Source: Pediococcus acidilactici DSM 20284
GTDB lineage: Bacteria > Bacillota > Bacilli > Lactobacillales > Lactobacillaceae
DNA: 64,000 bases
Assembly: GCF_000146325.1 (NCBI RefSeq)
Contig: NZ_GL397067.1
Location: forward strand, 1,873,623 to 1,937,622
Direction: 5' to 3'
The position numbers and the translations under genes are program-made. Every line of letters starts with the position of its first letter. Within the stretch, counting starts at the first letter, position 1. This document shows positions 1 through 9,344 of this stretch, in pieces. The notes under the pieces were generated by a model that saw only the letters and a list, made by a program, of their open reading frames with translations, did no database searches and had not been told where the DNA came from.

Positions 1-291
1 CTCTAACCATAGTCCTGACGACTCGGATAACATATCATGCCCGGTTGCCTTATCGGACTTCTTTTGTTCATTATTAAAGTTTGTATAAATACCAGCTTTT
101 TGGACCATCGAATTTTCTAAAAAATTATGTAGCAATTCTACATTTTGATTATTCTGGTGGTATCGTGTCGCGATTGTTAAATTATTTGCATCTCCCTTAG
201 GGACTTTAATTTGAGGTTGTTTTTGTCCACAACCGCTCATCGTAAAAATGCTCGCGAATATTAGCACTAAAAAAATAATCTTCTTATCCAA
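1..291 (-). CDS. putative lipoprotein, 5' part only
   Basis: The gene runs off the left edge; 97 codons are visible. I chose a TTG start at 289-291, preceded by GAGGA about nine bases upstream. The nearby ATG is out of frame and stops after five codons. The N-terminus has a KK pair, a hydrophobic stretch and a lipobox-like SG-Cys at residue 21, so the product is probably an exported lipoprotein. The mature part reads NLTIATRYHQNNQNVELLHN and later has GHDMLSESSGLWLE. The SESSG context vaguely recalls family 8 glycosyl hydrolases, but too little is visible to claim that. Confidence 0.7.
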   Translation of the reverse strand, partial: MDKKIIFLVLIFASIFTMSGCGQKQPQIKVPKGDANNLTIATRYHQNNQNVELLHNFLENSMVQKAGIYTNFNNEQKKSDKATGHDMLSESSGLWLE

Positions 292-439
292 AATATCTCA
301 TCCTCTAAATATATTTACGCTTACGAATAAATTTTATTAAATACTTTTCTCAAATCACTTTACACTACTACGGACTATTGTACTAAATTCGGTACAACAT
401 TTCAGATGCTAATTTTTTGTACCACCACTTTTTGATCAT

Positions 440-563
440 AAAAAAAGCACCCAAATTTTAAATGGGCTGATTGTAATGCTCACTTTGTGGCTTGTTAGGA
501 GAAAATTTTTCCTAGCAAACATGGCGAATTTTATACAATCATCCATAATTTGAGTGCTTTTTA
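440..563 (-). terminator. very long hairpin, probable rnhA terminator
   Basis: About 120 bases fold into one long imperfect hairpin. The outer arms AAAAAGCACTCAAATT and AATTTGGGTGCTTTTT pair over 16 bp with a single G-U. A middle stem TGATTGTA/TACAATCA and an inner stem around TTGCTAGGA/TCCTAACAA follow. On the minus strand it lies 13 bases after the rnhA stop and ends in a T-run, as expected for an intrinsic terminator, but it is several times longer than usual. No ORF is inside. The rest of 292-439 shows nothing else that I can name. Confidence 0.55.
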
Positions 564-575
564 GTCTAATTAAAA

Positions 576-1334
576 TTATTTTGGAAGCTTATCATCTACG
601 GGGACCATTCCCTTTTCTTCCATATAATCCATCATTTTATTTAATTTATGGTCAACAAAAATATTTCCTTGATTAGTGGCGTGACCTTTTGTCCATAAAA
701 ATTGTAAATCAGTGAATTGGGGTAGCAGCTTAGCAATCTGTTGCCACAGTTCCTGGTTAGCTACCGGGTCGCCGGTGGATTTTTTCCAGCCGCGGCGTTG
801 CCATCCCGCAAGCCATTTCTTAGTGATGGCGTTTAAAATATACTTAGAATCAGAAATCACCGTGATTGGTGCGTCCTTGCCGACTTTAGCCAACGCCGTT
901 TCCAACCCGCGCCAAAGGGCCGTTAACTCCATTCGGTTATTAGTGGCACCAAACTCACCACCCGATTGAGAATATTCTTGGTCATCTTTTTTCAACAAGT
1001 ACGCCCACGCTGCTAAATCCGCTTGCCGCACGTGACCACCTTTTACGGTACCCGTATTGCGGGATCCGCCGTCCGTATATAAAAGGATCCGATCGGTTGG
1101 AACCTGAGGATCTTTTTGGGGGATTTGCGGCTGCTTTTGCGGGGTAGCTTTCTTAGCTGATTTAGCCTCCGTAACTTCCTTACCAGCTTGCCATTGTTCA
1201 GCTTCTTCTAACGTTCCAAAGCTTTTATAGCTTGCACCAGAAAATCCCTTAACCTGCGCTTCAGTTTCGGCCCAAGTCCGGTAAATTCCGGGCTGTTTAC
1301 CAATTTTTACTACGTAATACTTCTGTTTTGCCAT
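576..1334 (-). CDS. rnhA: ribonuclease HI with N-terminal viroplasmin-type domain
   Basis: Removes RNA from RNA-DNA hybrids such as R-loops and primer remnants. Residues 1-50 (KYYVVKIGKQPGIYRTWAE ... SYKSFGTLEEAEQW) form a caulimovirus VI / RNase H1 hybrid-binding domain. A Lys/Gln/Pro linker follows to about residue 80, then the RNase H fold. The acidic catalytic residues are visible: D88 in YTDGG, E136 in NNRMEL, D162 in SDSKY and D228 in FVDHK. A TTG four codons upstream overlaps the GAGGTGG ribosome binding site, so I start at the ATG at 1334 (252 aa). This architecture is common in lactobacilli. Confidence 0.93.
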   Translation of the reverse strand: MAKQKYYVVKIGKQPGIYRTWAETEAQVKGFSGASYKSFGTLEEAEQWQAGKEVTEAKSAKKATPQKQPQIPQKDPQVPTDRILLYTDGGSRNTGTVKGGHVRQADLAAWAYLLKKDDQEYSQSGGEFGATNNRMELTALWRGLETALAKVGKDAPITVISDSKYILNAITKKWLAGWQRRGWKKSTGDPVANQELWQQIAKLLPQFTDLQFLWTKGHATNQGNIFVDHKLNKMMDYMEEKGMVPVDDKLPK

Positions 1335-1500
1335 TTGCCACCTCAAAAATTAATTTTCAATAAAACCGAGTGCTCAGCACTATTGACGAATCTCCAATAC
1401 CAGATTCTAATCTACCAAAGATTTTTCAATAATCCGTTATTAATTATGACTTTTTAACTTATGTTAGTCAAAAACGTTTTGCCGTTTGATTAAAAAAGGA

Positions 1501-1630
1501 GAGTGGGACAAAAGTCGCTAAACAAAAAACGATCCATGAGGTGAAGCTCCCTCATGAATCGTCTTTATTTTGGTTTTTTGACTTCAATAGCACCAAAACG
1601 TGTGCCAAAAGTCAGTTTGTTCCACTTTCC
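1501..1630. repeat. family A repeat, copy 1
   Basis: About 130 bp starting GAGTGGGACAAAAG and ending near TTGTTCCACTTTCC, largely identical to stretches at 36238 and 55617. The middle holds an inverted repeat, ACGATCCATGAGG with CCTCATGAATCGT, followed by T-runs on both strands. On the minus strand it lies just after the purine permease stop and probably acts as its terminator. It is the main content of the 317-base gap between the permease and rnhA; nothing else was recognised there. Confidence 0.75.
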
Positions 1631-1651
1631 AAAACTGATTAATTAATTTTT

Positions 1652-2959
1652 TTAAACGTTAAGAATTGCGATAAACCCAATAAAAACGAAGAACAATCCG
1701 TACATCAACGGATGCACTTCCTTACCGCGCTTAGCAGCAATCATGGCAATTGGGTAACTGATAATCCCTAAGGCCATCCCATCTGAAATACTGTACGTCA
1801 ACGGCATTCCAATAATAATTAAAAATGCAGGAATGGCAATTTCTAGACGATCCCAGTTAATTTCACGTGTCTGCTGTGCCATCAAAACTCCAACAATAAT
1901 GAGTGCCGGCGCCGTTACTTGGGAAGTGACCACCGTTAGCAACGGGGAGAAGAAGATTCCCAAGATGAACATAATTCCGGTAATTACCACCGTGAAACCT
2001 GACCGGCCGCCTACCGCGATCCCAGCTGAGGATTCCACAAACGCACCCACAGGCGAAGTCCCTAATAACGAACCCGTTAGCATGGCGGTCGAATCCGACA
2101 TCAAAGCCTTACCGACCCGGGGCATTTTATTATCCTTCATAAATCCTGCCTGAGTAGCCAGTCCTACTAAAGTTCCCGCCGTGTCAAAGAAAGTTACCAA
2201 TAAGAAGGTAAGGACTACCACCCAGAGTTGGAGGGTGTTAATGTCACCAACGTGTGAAACCGCGGTTAGAAAAGTTGGCTTTAAACTTGGCGCGGCAGCT
2301 AGCAGGTGGGTCGGCGCGTGAATTACTCCAGTTACCATCCCGAATAGCGTGGTCAGAACCATCCCGAAGAAAATTGCCCCTGGGACCCGGCGAACCATTA
2401 GGATAATGGTAATCACCAAGCCAAACACTGTGATCCAGGTGGTTGGCGTGGTGAAGGACCCTAAGCCAACCATGGTGTCTGGATTAGCAACCACCAGACC
2501 ACCTTGGCTCAATCCTAGAAAGGCAACGAACATCCCGATCCCCGCTGAAATGGCATGTTTTAAATCAGCTGGAATGGCGTTGATAATTAATTCCCGTAAT
2601 TTAAAAATTGTAATCAACAAGAAAATCATTGAAGCCACGAATACTCCAGCCAAAGCGGTTTGCCAAGGCACCTTCATCCCAATAACTACTGAGTAAGCAA
2701 AAAAGGCGTTGATTCCTAGAGCCGGTGCGGAGGCAATCGGATAGTTTGCCAAAATTCCCATTAAGAAACATCCAATTGCACTAGCTAAGGCCGTGGCGGT
2801 AAAAATAGCTCCCTTATCCATCCCCGAAGCGCCTAAAACGTTTGGATTAACAAACATAATGTAGACCATCGAGATGTAAGTAGTGATTCCCGCAATAATC
2901 TCGGTTTTAAAATTCGTCTTCAATTGTTCAAATTGAAAATACTTAGCGATATTCTTCAA
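1652..2959 (-). CDS. NCS2 family adenine/guanine/hypoxanthine permease
   Basis: A polytopic membrane protein (435 aa) that imports purine bases with protons. The family signature appears as NYPIASAPALGINAFFAY near residue 70, VTFFDTAGTLVGLATQAG in the middle and SSAGIAVGGRSG later, typical of the AzgA/PbuG/PbuO branch. About 12-14 hydrophobic segments are visible and the length is normal. It is monocistronic on the minus strand. I looked for a purine riboswitch in the roughly 280 bases upstream and saw none. Substrate (adenine versus guanine/hypoxanthine) cannot be fixed by eye. Confidence 0.9.
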   Translation of the reverse strand: MKNIAKYFQFEQLKTNFKTEIIAGITTYISMVYIMFVNPNVLGASGMDKGAIFTATALASAIGCFLMGILANYPIASAPALGINAFFAYSVVIGMKVPWQTALAGVFVASMIFLLITIFKLRELIINAIPADLKHAISAGIGMFVAFLGLSQGGLVVANPDTMVGLGSFTTPTTWITVFGLVITIILMVRRVPGAIFFGMVLTTLFGMVTGVIHAPTHLLAAAPSLKPTFLTAVSHVGDINTLQLWVVVLTFLLVTFFDTAGTLVGLATQAGFMKDNKMPRVGKALMSDSTAMLTGSLLGTSPVGAFVESSAGIAVGGRSGFTVVITGIMFILGIFFSPLLTVVTSQVTAPALIIVGVLMAQQTREINWDRLEIAIPAFLIIIGMPLTYSISDGMALGIISYPIAMIAAKRGKEVHPLMYGLFFVFIGFIAILNV

Positions 2960-3138
2960 AACTCTTTCTCCTTTTAGTTCGATTTAAACAAAAAATCACG
3001 TTGATATAGTCTACTCTAATCCTTAAAATAAGTAAAGTACGATATAGCATAAAATTATTTACAGATAAAGTTCGTGTTTTGCCAAAAATGTGCCAATTGC
3101 TAATCACCTTACTAATCCCCTCAGCAAATAATTCCTAC

Positions 3139-3179
3139 ACAAAAAGCACTCTTCCAAGTTTTAAGTCTTGGAAAAGTGC
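3139..3179 (-). terminator. intrinsic terminator of asnA
   Basis: On the minus strand GGGCACTTTTCCAAG pairs with CTTGGAAGAGTGC (one wobble) and is followed by a T-run. It lies about 65 bases beyond the asnA stop. Confidence 0.8.
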
Positions 3180-3243
3180 CCTTGCTTTGCAAGCCTACAA
3201 TCCTTGTTTCGTTACCTTAATAAATCTACGCCCTTCGCCGCAT

Positions 3244-4251
3244 TTATAAAAGTTGAATTCTCGCATTTTTGCATTGTTCAACCATTGCTTGCGGCCAAAT
3301 GCTGGCTTGTACTTCGCCAACGTGCGCCTTCCCCAACAGCAACAAACATAGTCGCGATTGACCGATTCCGCCGCCAATTGTATACGGTAGTTCTTCGTTC
3401 AACAACGCCTTATGAAAAGGCAATTGACTACGGTCTTCGGCGTTAGCCATTTTTAATTGTCTGCGGAGCGCGTCTTCGTCAACCCTAATTCCCATACTAG
3501 AAAGCTCCAAAACACACTGCAAAGGAGCGTACCAAAACAGAATATCACCGTTCAAGTTCCAATCGTCGTAATCGGGAGCCCGACCATCATGTCTTTTTCC
3601 AGACTTAAGGGGTCCACCGATTTTCATCAAAAAAACGCATCCTAACTCCTGCGTAATCGCCTTTTCCCGTTCCTCAGGACTTTTTTCAGGCCAGCGGTCT
3701 TCCAACTCCTGCGTCGTGACAAAATGGATTTTATCAGGTAGATGATAAACAGCCTGGGGATATTTATACCAAACTTCATGCTCCATATGCTTAATCACTT
3801 TAAAAATTTTACGGACGTGCTCCTTTAAAACTGCCGTAGTCCGTTCTTCTTTGGCAATAATTTTTTCCCAATCCCATTGATCAACGTAGATGGAATGCAA
3901 ATTATCTAAATCTTCGTCTTTACGAATGGCGTTCATATTGGTATAAATGCCCTCATGTAAGTCAAAATCGTTGCGCGATAAAGTCATTCTTTTCCATTTG
4001 GCTAGTGAATGAACAATTTCAATTTTATGGTTTGGCAAGTCTTGCATTGTAAAAGAAACCGGACTCTCCGTCCCGTTAAGATCATCATTAAGCCCCGTGG
4101 AGTGGTCGACAAACATTGGTGCCGAAACTCTTGATAAGTTCATCTCCTTACCAAATTCGTCTTGAAAGGTTTCGCGGATAAATCTAATCGCCCTTTGAGT
4201 TTCGCGTACGGACAATTTTGGTTCATATTTTTCTGGAATTATTAAATGCAT
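3244..4251 (-). CDS. asnA: aspartate--ammonia ligase (asparagine synthetase A)
   Basis: Makes asparagine from aspartate, ammonia and ATP in the cytosol (EC 6.3.1.1); the fold is related to class II aspartyl-tRNA synthetases. Visible family motifs are [23 protein letters not shown], the RAPDYDDW block and [14 protein letters not shown] near the C-terminus. I use the ATG at 4251 (MHLIIPEKY, 335 aa), with AGGAG eight bases upstream. A GTG three codons earlier overlaps that site. It is preceded by a T-box leader with an Asn specifier, so uncharged tRNA-Asn should raise expression. It sits near pepO and an asparaginase gene, a small asparagine/peptide nitrogen neighbourhood. Confidence 0.95.
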   Translation of the reverse strand: MHLIIPEKYEPKLSVRETQRAIRFIRETFQDEFGKEMNLSRVSAPMFVDHSTGLNDDLNGTESPVSFTMQDLPNHKIEIVHSLAKWKRMTLSRNDFDLHEGIYTNMNAIRKDEDLDNLHSIYVDQWDWEKIIAKEERTTAVLKEHVRKIFKVIKHMEHEVWYKYPQAVYHLPDKIHFVTTQELEDRWPEKSPEEREKAITQELGCVFLMKIGGPLKSGKRHDGRAPDYDDWNLNGDILFWYAPLQCVLELSSMGIRVDEDALRRQLKMANAEDRSQLPFHKALLNEELPYTIGGGIGQSRLCLLLLGKAHVGEVQASIWPQAMVEQCKNARIQLL

Positions 4252-4271
4252 CTTCCTCACTCCTTTTGAGA

Positions 4272-4566
4272 TTAATTACAAAATAAAAAGCCTTCCGCCC
4301 CTAGAATACTAGGGACGAAAGACTTTCGCGGTACCACCCAAGTTACCCATTCATCAGAACGGATCACCTCAAAACACGTACTAACATACGCTCCGGTGGT
4401 AACGGACCGGCAACGTCCAAGCCTAATCTGTGCGCGCTACATTTCAGCCTGGAGCTTACGGGAGTGTTATTCAACTAAATCGCCACTAATCAAGTTTCCA
4501 CTATTTCTTGACTCACTGTTAGCGCAAAATAATTTACTCGTCTCCCACGCTTTTTTTATTTTGTGG
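4272..4566 (-). promoter_or_regulatory. T-box leader of asnA, Asn specifier
   Basis: On the minus strand the T-box sequence GGGTGGTACCGCG is at 4327-4339. It is followed by a terminator hairpin (CTTTCGTCCCTAG with CTAGGGGCGGAAGG, positions 4288-4325) and T-run. Stem I shows GGGAG (about 4540) pairing with CTCCC (about 4463). The specifier stretch GTTGAATAACACTCCC presents AAC, an asparagine codon, in the expected position. A promoter TTGATT (4593-4598), 16-base spacer, TATCAT (4571-4576) lies upstream. Asn-starved, uncharged tRNA would pair and prevent termination. Confidence 0.9.
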
Positions 4567-4742
4567 CACAATGATAACACAATTAGAAATCTAATCAAAC
4601 ATTTAGTTTTAAAATAGCTAAATTTTACTTAGTCGCAGTTTTTTGCTGGCCCTCCTAAGCTAACCCGACCATCCGCCAATAATATTGCTATCGTTAGTCC
4701 CACTAATGCAGTATTCAAGCCTATTTTCCCAAGCTGCTAACC

Positions 4743-4788
4743 TAAAAAGCCGCTTAGCGAAGTTAACACTTCACCAAACGGCTTTTTA
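4743..4788 (-). terminator. terminator of pepO, probably bidirectional
   Basis: AAAAAGCCGTTTGGTGAAG pairs with CTTCGCTAAGCGGCTTTTT around a short loop; T-runs occur on both strands. It is 45 bases beyond the pepO stop. The 4618-4742 interval next to it shows nothing recognisable. Confidence 0.8.
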
Positions 4789-4832
4789 ATCAACTAAATT
4801 ATTCAGTAATTTTCCTGCACTAAGTCCTGAAA

Positions 4833-6746
4833 TTACCAGATTTGCACCCGTTTTTCTGGAGCCATGTACATTCCATCACCGGGTTCTACGTCAAAGGTGT
4901 CGTAGAATTCTTGGAAATTTTGAACTTGAACGTTTGCCCGCAGTTTGGATGGGGCGTGAACGTCAATAGCTAGCAGTAGCTGTTCCCGTTCTGGGGTTGC
5001 CTTAGTCCGCCAAATCCGCGCCCAATTTGTAAAGAATTCCTCTAAGTTAGCATCGTCAGTATCCTTAGTCGCCTCTAATGCCGCACTAAGTCCGCCATCA
5101 TCAGCAACGTTTTCCGTTACCACCAACTTACCGTTAACTTTGCCGCCCGCAAATGGCAGTCCATCAAATTCTTGAACCATGGCTTCGGATAGTTCATGGA
5201 AGTGATCTAAATCAGCTTGCGTCCACCAGTTGTCCATATTGCCATATTCGTCAAAGAGGGCCCCGTTAGGATCAAAGGCGTGCGAAATTTCGTGAGCCAT
5301 TACCGCACCAATTCCACCGTAATTTTGGCTAGCAGTTTGTTTCAAGCTGTAGAACGGCGCTTGCAAAATCGCTGCTGGGAAACAGATTAAATTGCCTTCC
5401 GGAGAGTAATAAGCATTCACCGTATCCGCACTCATGTGCCATTCACTGCGGTCAACCTTTTTACCGTACTTGGCTAACTGGTCTTCAAGGAAAATCCGCG
5501 AGAAGTTTTGTACGTTTTCAACTAAACTGCCACCCTGAGCTGCAGTTTTCGTTTTTAATTTCTTATAAACTGGTTTCAGTTCATCTGGATAACCCACCAA
5601 GATCTTCAAAGAACGTAACTTAGTAATCGCCTTTTGTTTGGTGGCTTCCCCTAGCCAGTCGTTGTTTGCCAAGCGCTTTTCGTAAACGTTTATCATGGCA
5701 ACCACCATTTCGTGAACGTCTTTTTTAGCTGCTTCCCCGAAGTAACGGTGGCCGTAGTATTCGCCTACCACTTGGCTAAACGTCCGGCGTGCTAGATAAA
5801 AGGCACTCTTTTCTTGCGGCATGGAAACTTTCTGTCCGGACAACGCTCGTCCGTACATTCCGCCAATTTGTCGGAACTCTTCGCTAAGATACCCCGTCAA
5901 TGAACGGACCATGTTAACGTACGCCCAGCTCTTAAAGTCGGCAAAAGTCTCGTCATTAGCCACTTGGTTGAGGTTTTCATAGAAACGAGGTTCGGTAACA
6001 ATAATTTGTTCTGGTTGCGTACCTAACAATTCTTGAACTAATTTTTTAACATCAATACTTTGAACTTTATCCGCAAACTGCGTAAATTCCATTGGATTAT
6101 AGAGTTTCGCAACGTCACTAAGTTCTTCCGAGTTTTTACGGTATGGTGCTAAGCTAGCGTCAAACCGTTTGGCTTGTTCAACAATCTCGTGCGCCTCTTC
6201 AGGTGACTTACCAATCTTTACCAAGAGCTGGTTCATCATTTCGGTAAAGATTTTCATTAGTTGTGGTCCATTGGGGTTATCGGCGTCGTAATAAGTTTTA
6301 TCTGGCAAAATCAAGCTAACGCCCCCAGCCCACAAAACGTTACGTTTGTCAGCACCGTCACCCTTTAAATCGGGTTCAATTCCGATATCCACCGGTAAAT
6401 CAACCCCGTTATAGAATAATTCCTTTAGGTTAGCGTTGACGTCATCCCAATTTTGCAGTTTTTCAATTTGTGCAAGGTATGGCAATAACGGAGCCACTCT
6501 ATCCGCATCCCGTTGTTGAAAGTCCGCCGCCATTTCATAAAACTTAATAAATTCGGCCAACTCGGGAGTATCTGGTTCAACTTCGTGATTCCGCATTTCG
6601 GCAAAATCCTTCATTAACTGTTTATCAACTCCGTCAACGAGGTCCATAAAACCTCCGGTCGAGGAATGGTCGTCTGGAATTTTAGCCGTTTTTAGCCATT
6701 CTCCGTTGACTGCATCATAAAAATCTTCTTTAACTGAACTTGTCAT
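4833..6746 (-). CDS. pepO: M13 family endopeptidase PepO
   Basis: A neprilysin-like zinc metalloendopeptidase, normally cytoplasmic in lactic acid bacteria (no signal peptide visible), acting on oligopeptides during nitrogen nutrition. The zinc motif HEISH is near residue 484 (VMAHEISHAFD) and the third ligand is in ENVADDGG near residue 545. The C-terminus APEKRVQIW is the usual M13 ending, and NAYYSPEGN before the active site is also typical. Of several in-frame starts I take the ATG at 6746 (MTSSVKEDFY, 637 aa), because GGGAGGAAAG immediately upstream is a good ribosome binding site. It lies just downstream of the asparaginase gene. Confidence 0.95.
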   Translation of the reverse strand: MTSSVKEDFYDAVNGEWLKTAKIPDDHSSTGGFMDLVDGVDKQLMKDFAEMRNHEVEPDTPELAEFIKFYEMAADFQQRDADRVAPLLPYLAQIEKLQNWDDVNANLKELFYNGVDLPVDIGIEPDLKGDGADKRNVLWAGGVSLILPDKTYYDADNPNGPQLMKIFTEMMNQLLVKIGKSPEEAHEIVEQAKRFDASLAPYRKNSEELSDVAKLYNPMEFTQFADKVQSIDVKKLVQELLGTQPEQIIVTEPRFYENLNQVANDETFADFKSWAYVNMVRSLTGYLSEEFRQIGGMYGRALSGQKVSMPQEKSAFYLARRTFSQVVGEYYGHRYFGEAAKKDVHEMVVAMINVYEKRLANNDWLGEATKQKAITKLRSLKILVGYPDELKPVYKKLKTKTAAQGGSLVENVQNFSRIFLEDQLAKYGKKVDRSEWHMSADTVNAYYSPEGNLICFPAAILQAPFYSLKQTASQNYGGIGAVMAHEISHAFDPNGALFDEYGNMDNWWTQADLDHFHELSEAMVQEFDGLPFAGGKVNGKLVVTENVADDGGLSAALEATKDTDDANLEEFFTNWARIWRTKATPEREQLLLAIDVHAPSKLRANVQVQNFQEFYDTFDVEPGDGMYMAPEKRVQIW

Positions 6747-6797
6747 TTTCTTTCCTCCCATTCTGTTTTTCCACAGTTCTATTATACACGGGCTTCA

Positions 6798-7769
6798 TTA
6801 AGAAACGGCGTCATGCATGTAGCGGGCAATTTCTTCGCCGTTCATGTGATTGCTTAACCCCACTTGGAGTTTGATCCGCGCCTTTTGTCCGTTAAGTCCC
6901 TGGCAGAAGATCACTCCCATCCGTTCTAAGTCAATGCCGCCGCCAACGTAATCGTAAATTGGTTCAGCAAGCCCGTTGTAGCATCGGGAAACCATTACTA
7001 CTGGAATTCCCTTTTTAATCAATTTTTGAATGGGTTCTACCACTTCAACTGGCAAATTTCCCGCACCAAGTCCTTCAATAACGATCCCCTTAGTTTCTGG
7101 GCGATCTAGCGTCTCAAAAATGGCTCCTGGAATTCCTGCGTAAGCCTTAACTAAGTAAACACCAGAAACTAGCTCGTCAATATCACAAACTTGTTGGCTA
7201 ATTAAGGCTTGGAAGAAACGAATATCCCGTTTGTATACAATTCCTAACGGTCCAAACGTTGGCGTCCGGAAAGTATCTACGTTAGTTGTGTGGGTTTTAG
7301 TAACAAACCGGGCGGTGTGAATTTCATCATTCATGACTACTAACACGCCCTTGCCCGTAGCTTCGTCGGAAGCCGCCGTTAAAATCGCACTTTGGAAATT
7401 ATAAACACCATCAGAACCAAGCTCGTTAGAAGAACGCATTGCGCCCGTTAAAACAATTGGAATCACGCTTGGAATCGTAAGATCAAGGAAATAAGCCGTT
7501 TCTTCGAGCGTATCGGTACCGTGGGTAATTACGATTCCGTCACATTCATCATTGTCGATTGCCTTTTTGACTCGTTTTTTAATTACCAGCATATCTTCTG
7601 GGGTAATGTGTTCTGAAGGCTTATTTAATACGACTTCGTTTGCCAAATCAATATTTTCGTTAATAAATTGGGTATCCAATAACGGATTTTCTTCGTTAGT
7701 CTTTACCTTATCATTACTAGCCGACATCGAAATTGTTCCGCCAGTGTGTAATGCCAATATTTTTTTCAT
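6798..7769 (-). CDS. type I-like L-asparaginase
   Basis: Hydrolyses L-asparagine to aspartate and ammonia (EC 3.5.1.1). The first active-site threonine lies in LHTGGTISM (about residue 12) and the second in VITHGTDTLEETAYFL (about residue 87). The length of 323 aa and absence of a signal peptide fit the cytosolic class. The gene is in the same direction as pepO with about 50 bases between, so peptide cleavage and asparagine use may be co-transcribed. It coexists with asnA, which runs the opposite reaction; the T-box on asnA would prevent futile cycling when asparagine is plentiful. Confidence 0.92.
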   Translation of the reverse strand: MKKILALHTGGTISMSASNDKVKTNEENPLLDTQFINENIDLANEVVLNKPSEHITPEDMLVIKKRVKKAIDNDECDGIVITHGTDTLEETAYFLDLTIPSVIPIVLTGAMRSSNELGSDGVYNFQSAILTAASDEATGKGVLVVMNDEIHTARFVTKTHTTNVDTFRTPTFGPLGIVYKRDIRFFQALISQQVCDIDELVSGVYLVKAYAGIPGAIFETLDRPETKGIVIEGLGAGNLPVEVVEPIQKLIKKGIPVVMVSRCYNGLAEPIYDYVGGGIDLERMGVIFCQGLNGQKARIKLQVGLSNHMNGEEIARYMHDAVS

Positions 7770-7821
7770 CTGCTTTACCTCTTCTAGGATTAATTAGTCC
7801 TATCATATCATTTCTAAACTA

Positions 7822-7849
7822 TTTACACCGGTCAGAAATGCGTTAAAAT
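7822..7849 (+). promoter_or_regulatory. predicted promoter of the K+ channel gene
   Basis: TTTACA (7822-7827), 16-base spacer, TAAAAT (7844-7849), followed by a TTAGGAG ribosome binding site before the ATG at 7878. Confidence 0.5.
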
Positions 7850-7877
7850 AATTCTATTAATTTAGGAGATTTTACTC

Positions 7878-8636
7878 ATGACGAAAACAAAAATCAATTG
7901 GCAGCTAAGCTACGACATTGGAATTGCGGGCATCGCCCTCTTTTCATTCCTAATCGTCGTGGGCTCGTTTTTGGATCCCCATGCCATCCGTTTAAGCGCT
8001 CCACCATTAGCCCATTTATTAAATGTTTTACTGCTCCTTTATACGATCGATTTTTTCTATCGCCTAGCCATCAGTAGGCACTGGCAAAGATTTCTCTTTG
8101 ATAACACTTTTGATTTATTATCGTTAATTCCGCTGCATCCGGCCTTCGCTATTTTTCGAATTGGCCGGGTTTGGCGACTAATTCGGCACCACCACTTACT
8201 CTGGCGATTTGGTTTGGATGGTAAACTTTCCAAAACTGTGCACCGTTTTGTTTACTCATCAGGATTTTTGAACCTTTTTACCGCTAGTATGTTCATCTTA
8301 GTATTGAGCTCCTTGATGTATTCCATAGTGGAGAAGGTCCCGTACCCATCCGCGCTTTGGTGGGCAATTACCACGGCAACGACGGTTGGATATGGCGATA
8401 TTTCTCCCGCCACCAACGTCGGTAAGTTTATCGCCGCCTTCTTAATGATCGCCGGGGTTGGTTTTATCGGTTTGTTAACCAGTACAATTACGGGATTTTT
8501 CACGAGTCAAACTACCGACGCTAATAAAGATGATTTTAGTCGGCTATTTGAAAAAATCGACCAGTTGGATCATAAGGTCGACCACTTGCAACGCGAACTT
8601 AATTTAGAACGTAAAAAAAATCGGCATAAAAAATAG
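7878..8636 (+). CDS. voltage-gated-like potassium channel
   Basis: Tetrameric inner-membrane K+ channel. Six hydrophobic segments precede a pore loop with the selectivity filter TTVGYGD at residues 168-174. The S4-like segment (FRIGRVWRLIRHHHLLWR, residues 93-110) carries several Arg and His, so voltage or pH sensing is possible. The C-terminus (about 222-252, FSRLFEKIDQLDHKVDHLQREL) is a heptad coiled coil likely to hold the tetramer together. At 252 aa it resembles the KvAP/Kch class without an RCK domain. Monocistronic, divergent from the asparaginase gene. Confidence 0.9.
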   Translation: MTKTKINWQLSYDIGIAGIALFSFLIVVGSFLDPHAIRLSAPPLAHLLNVLLLLYTIDFFYRLAISRHWQRFLFDNTFDLLSLIPLHPAFAIFRIGRVWRLIRHHHLLWRFGLDGKLSKTVHRFVYSSGFLNLFTASMFILVLSSLMYSIVEKVPYPSALWWAITTATTVGYGDISPATNVGKFIAAFLMIAGVGFIGLLTSTITGFFTSQTTDANKDDFSRLFEKIDQLDHKVDHLQRELNLERKKNRHKK

Positions 8637-8677
8637 GCTGAGGAAATTGGGCATTATCCCAATCCTCAGCCTGTTTT
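8634..8677. terminator. bidirectional terminator between channel and aquaporin genes
   Basis: AGGCTGAGGAAATTGGG pairs perfectly with CCCAATCCTCAGCCT around a five-base loop, with T-rich flanks both ways. It separates two convergent genes. Confidence 0.9.
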
Positions 8678-8690
8678 ATTACTCAGCTAA

Positions 8691-9344
8691 TTATTCAGCT
8701 TCACTACCTAGAGCCTTAGCTACAACGGCAGCAACTGCACCACCAACTAGTGGAGCAACCACGTAAACCCAGAAGTGGGATAACGCACTGCCACCCACTA
8801 AAATAGCAGGTCCAAAACTCCGTGCGGGGTTCAATGAACCACCAGTTAAGTTTAAGGTTGCGATGATCATCAATGCCAAAGTTAGGCCAATAATCAATCC
8901 AGCAAAGCTAGCATTGCCGTATTGCTTGCTAGTAACGAACAGAATTACTAATACAAACAAGAACGTAACCAATGCTTCGGTAACTAACGCAGGGAACGCC
9001 GAAATTTTAGTGAAATCAGTTTGACCCAAGTTAGCTGTGGAAGCACCCATTGCGGAAAGGAAGTACTTCACCATTCCGGAAGCCAAAACCGCTCCGATAA
9101 ATTGGGAAATCACGTAATAAACGGCATCTGCACCGCTAATCCGTTTGTTAATCCACATTCCAAGAGTAACTGCGGGGTTAAAGTGTCCCCCTGAAATTGC
9201 TCCTACTGAATAAGCCATAATGGTTACGGCTAACCCAAAGGCTAATCCAATTCCAACTACGTTTGCATGAGCAATTGTTACTGCTGCCGTTCCTACAAAG
9301 ACCAATACAAAAGTACCAATAAGTTCTGAAATATACTTACGCAT
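8691..9344 (-). CDS. aquaporin (AqpZ-like water channel)
   Basis: A MIP family channel with six membrane segments and two half-helices. The two NPA motifs appear as GGHFNPAVT and GGSLNPARSFGP. The residue after NPAR is Ser rather than the Asp of glycerol facilitators, so a water-type channel is more likely than GlpF. I start at MRKYISELIG (ATG at 9344, 217 aa) with AAAGGAG eight bases upstream. A longer reading frame adds 21 residues with no ribosome binding site. With the betaine transporter and cation antiporter downstream, it fits osmotic adjustment. Confidence 0.9.
   Translation of the reverse strand: MRKYISELIGTFVLVFVGTAAVTIAHANVVGIGLAFGLAVTIMAYSVGAISGGHFNPAVTLGMWINKRISGADAVYYVISQFIGAVLASGMVKYFLSAMGASTANLGQTDFTKISAFPALVTEALVTFLFVLVILFVTSKQYGNASFAGLIIGLTLALMIIATLNLTGGSLNPARSFGPAILVGGSALSHFWVYVVAPLVGGAVAAVVAKALGSEAE

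Noticed and set aside
2960..3138. Purine riboswitch upstream of the purine permease
   Set aside because: The conserved TATA...GGATATGG / loop-loop elements are not present; only A/T-rich sequence and a possible promoter are seen.
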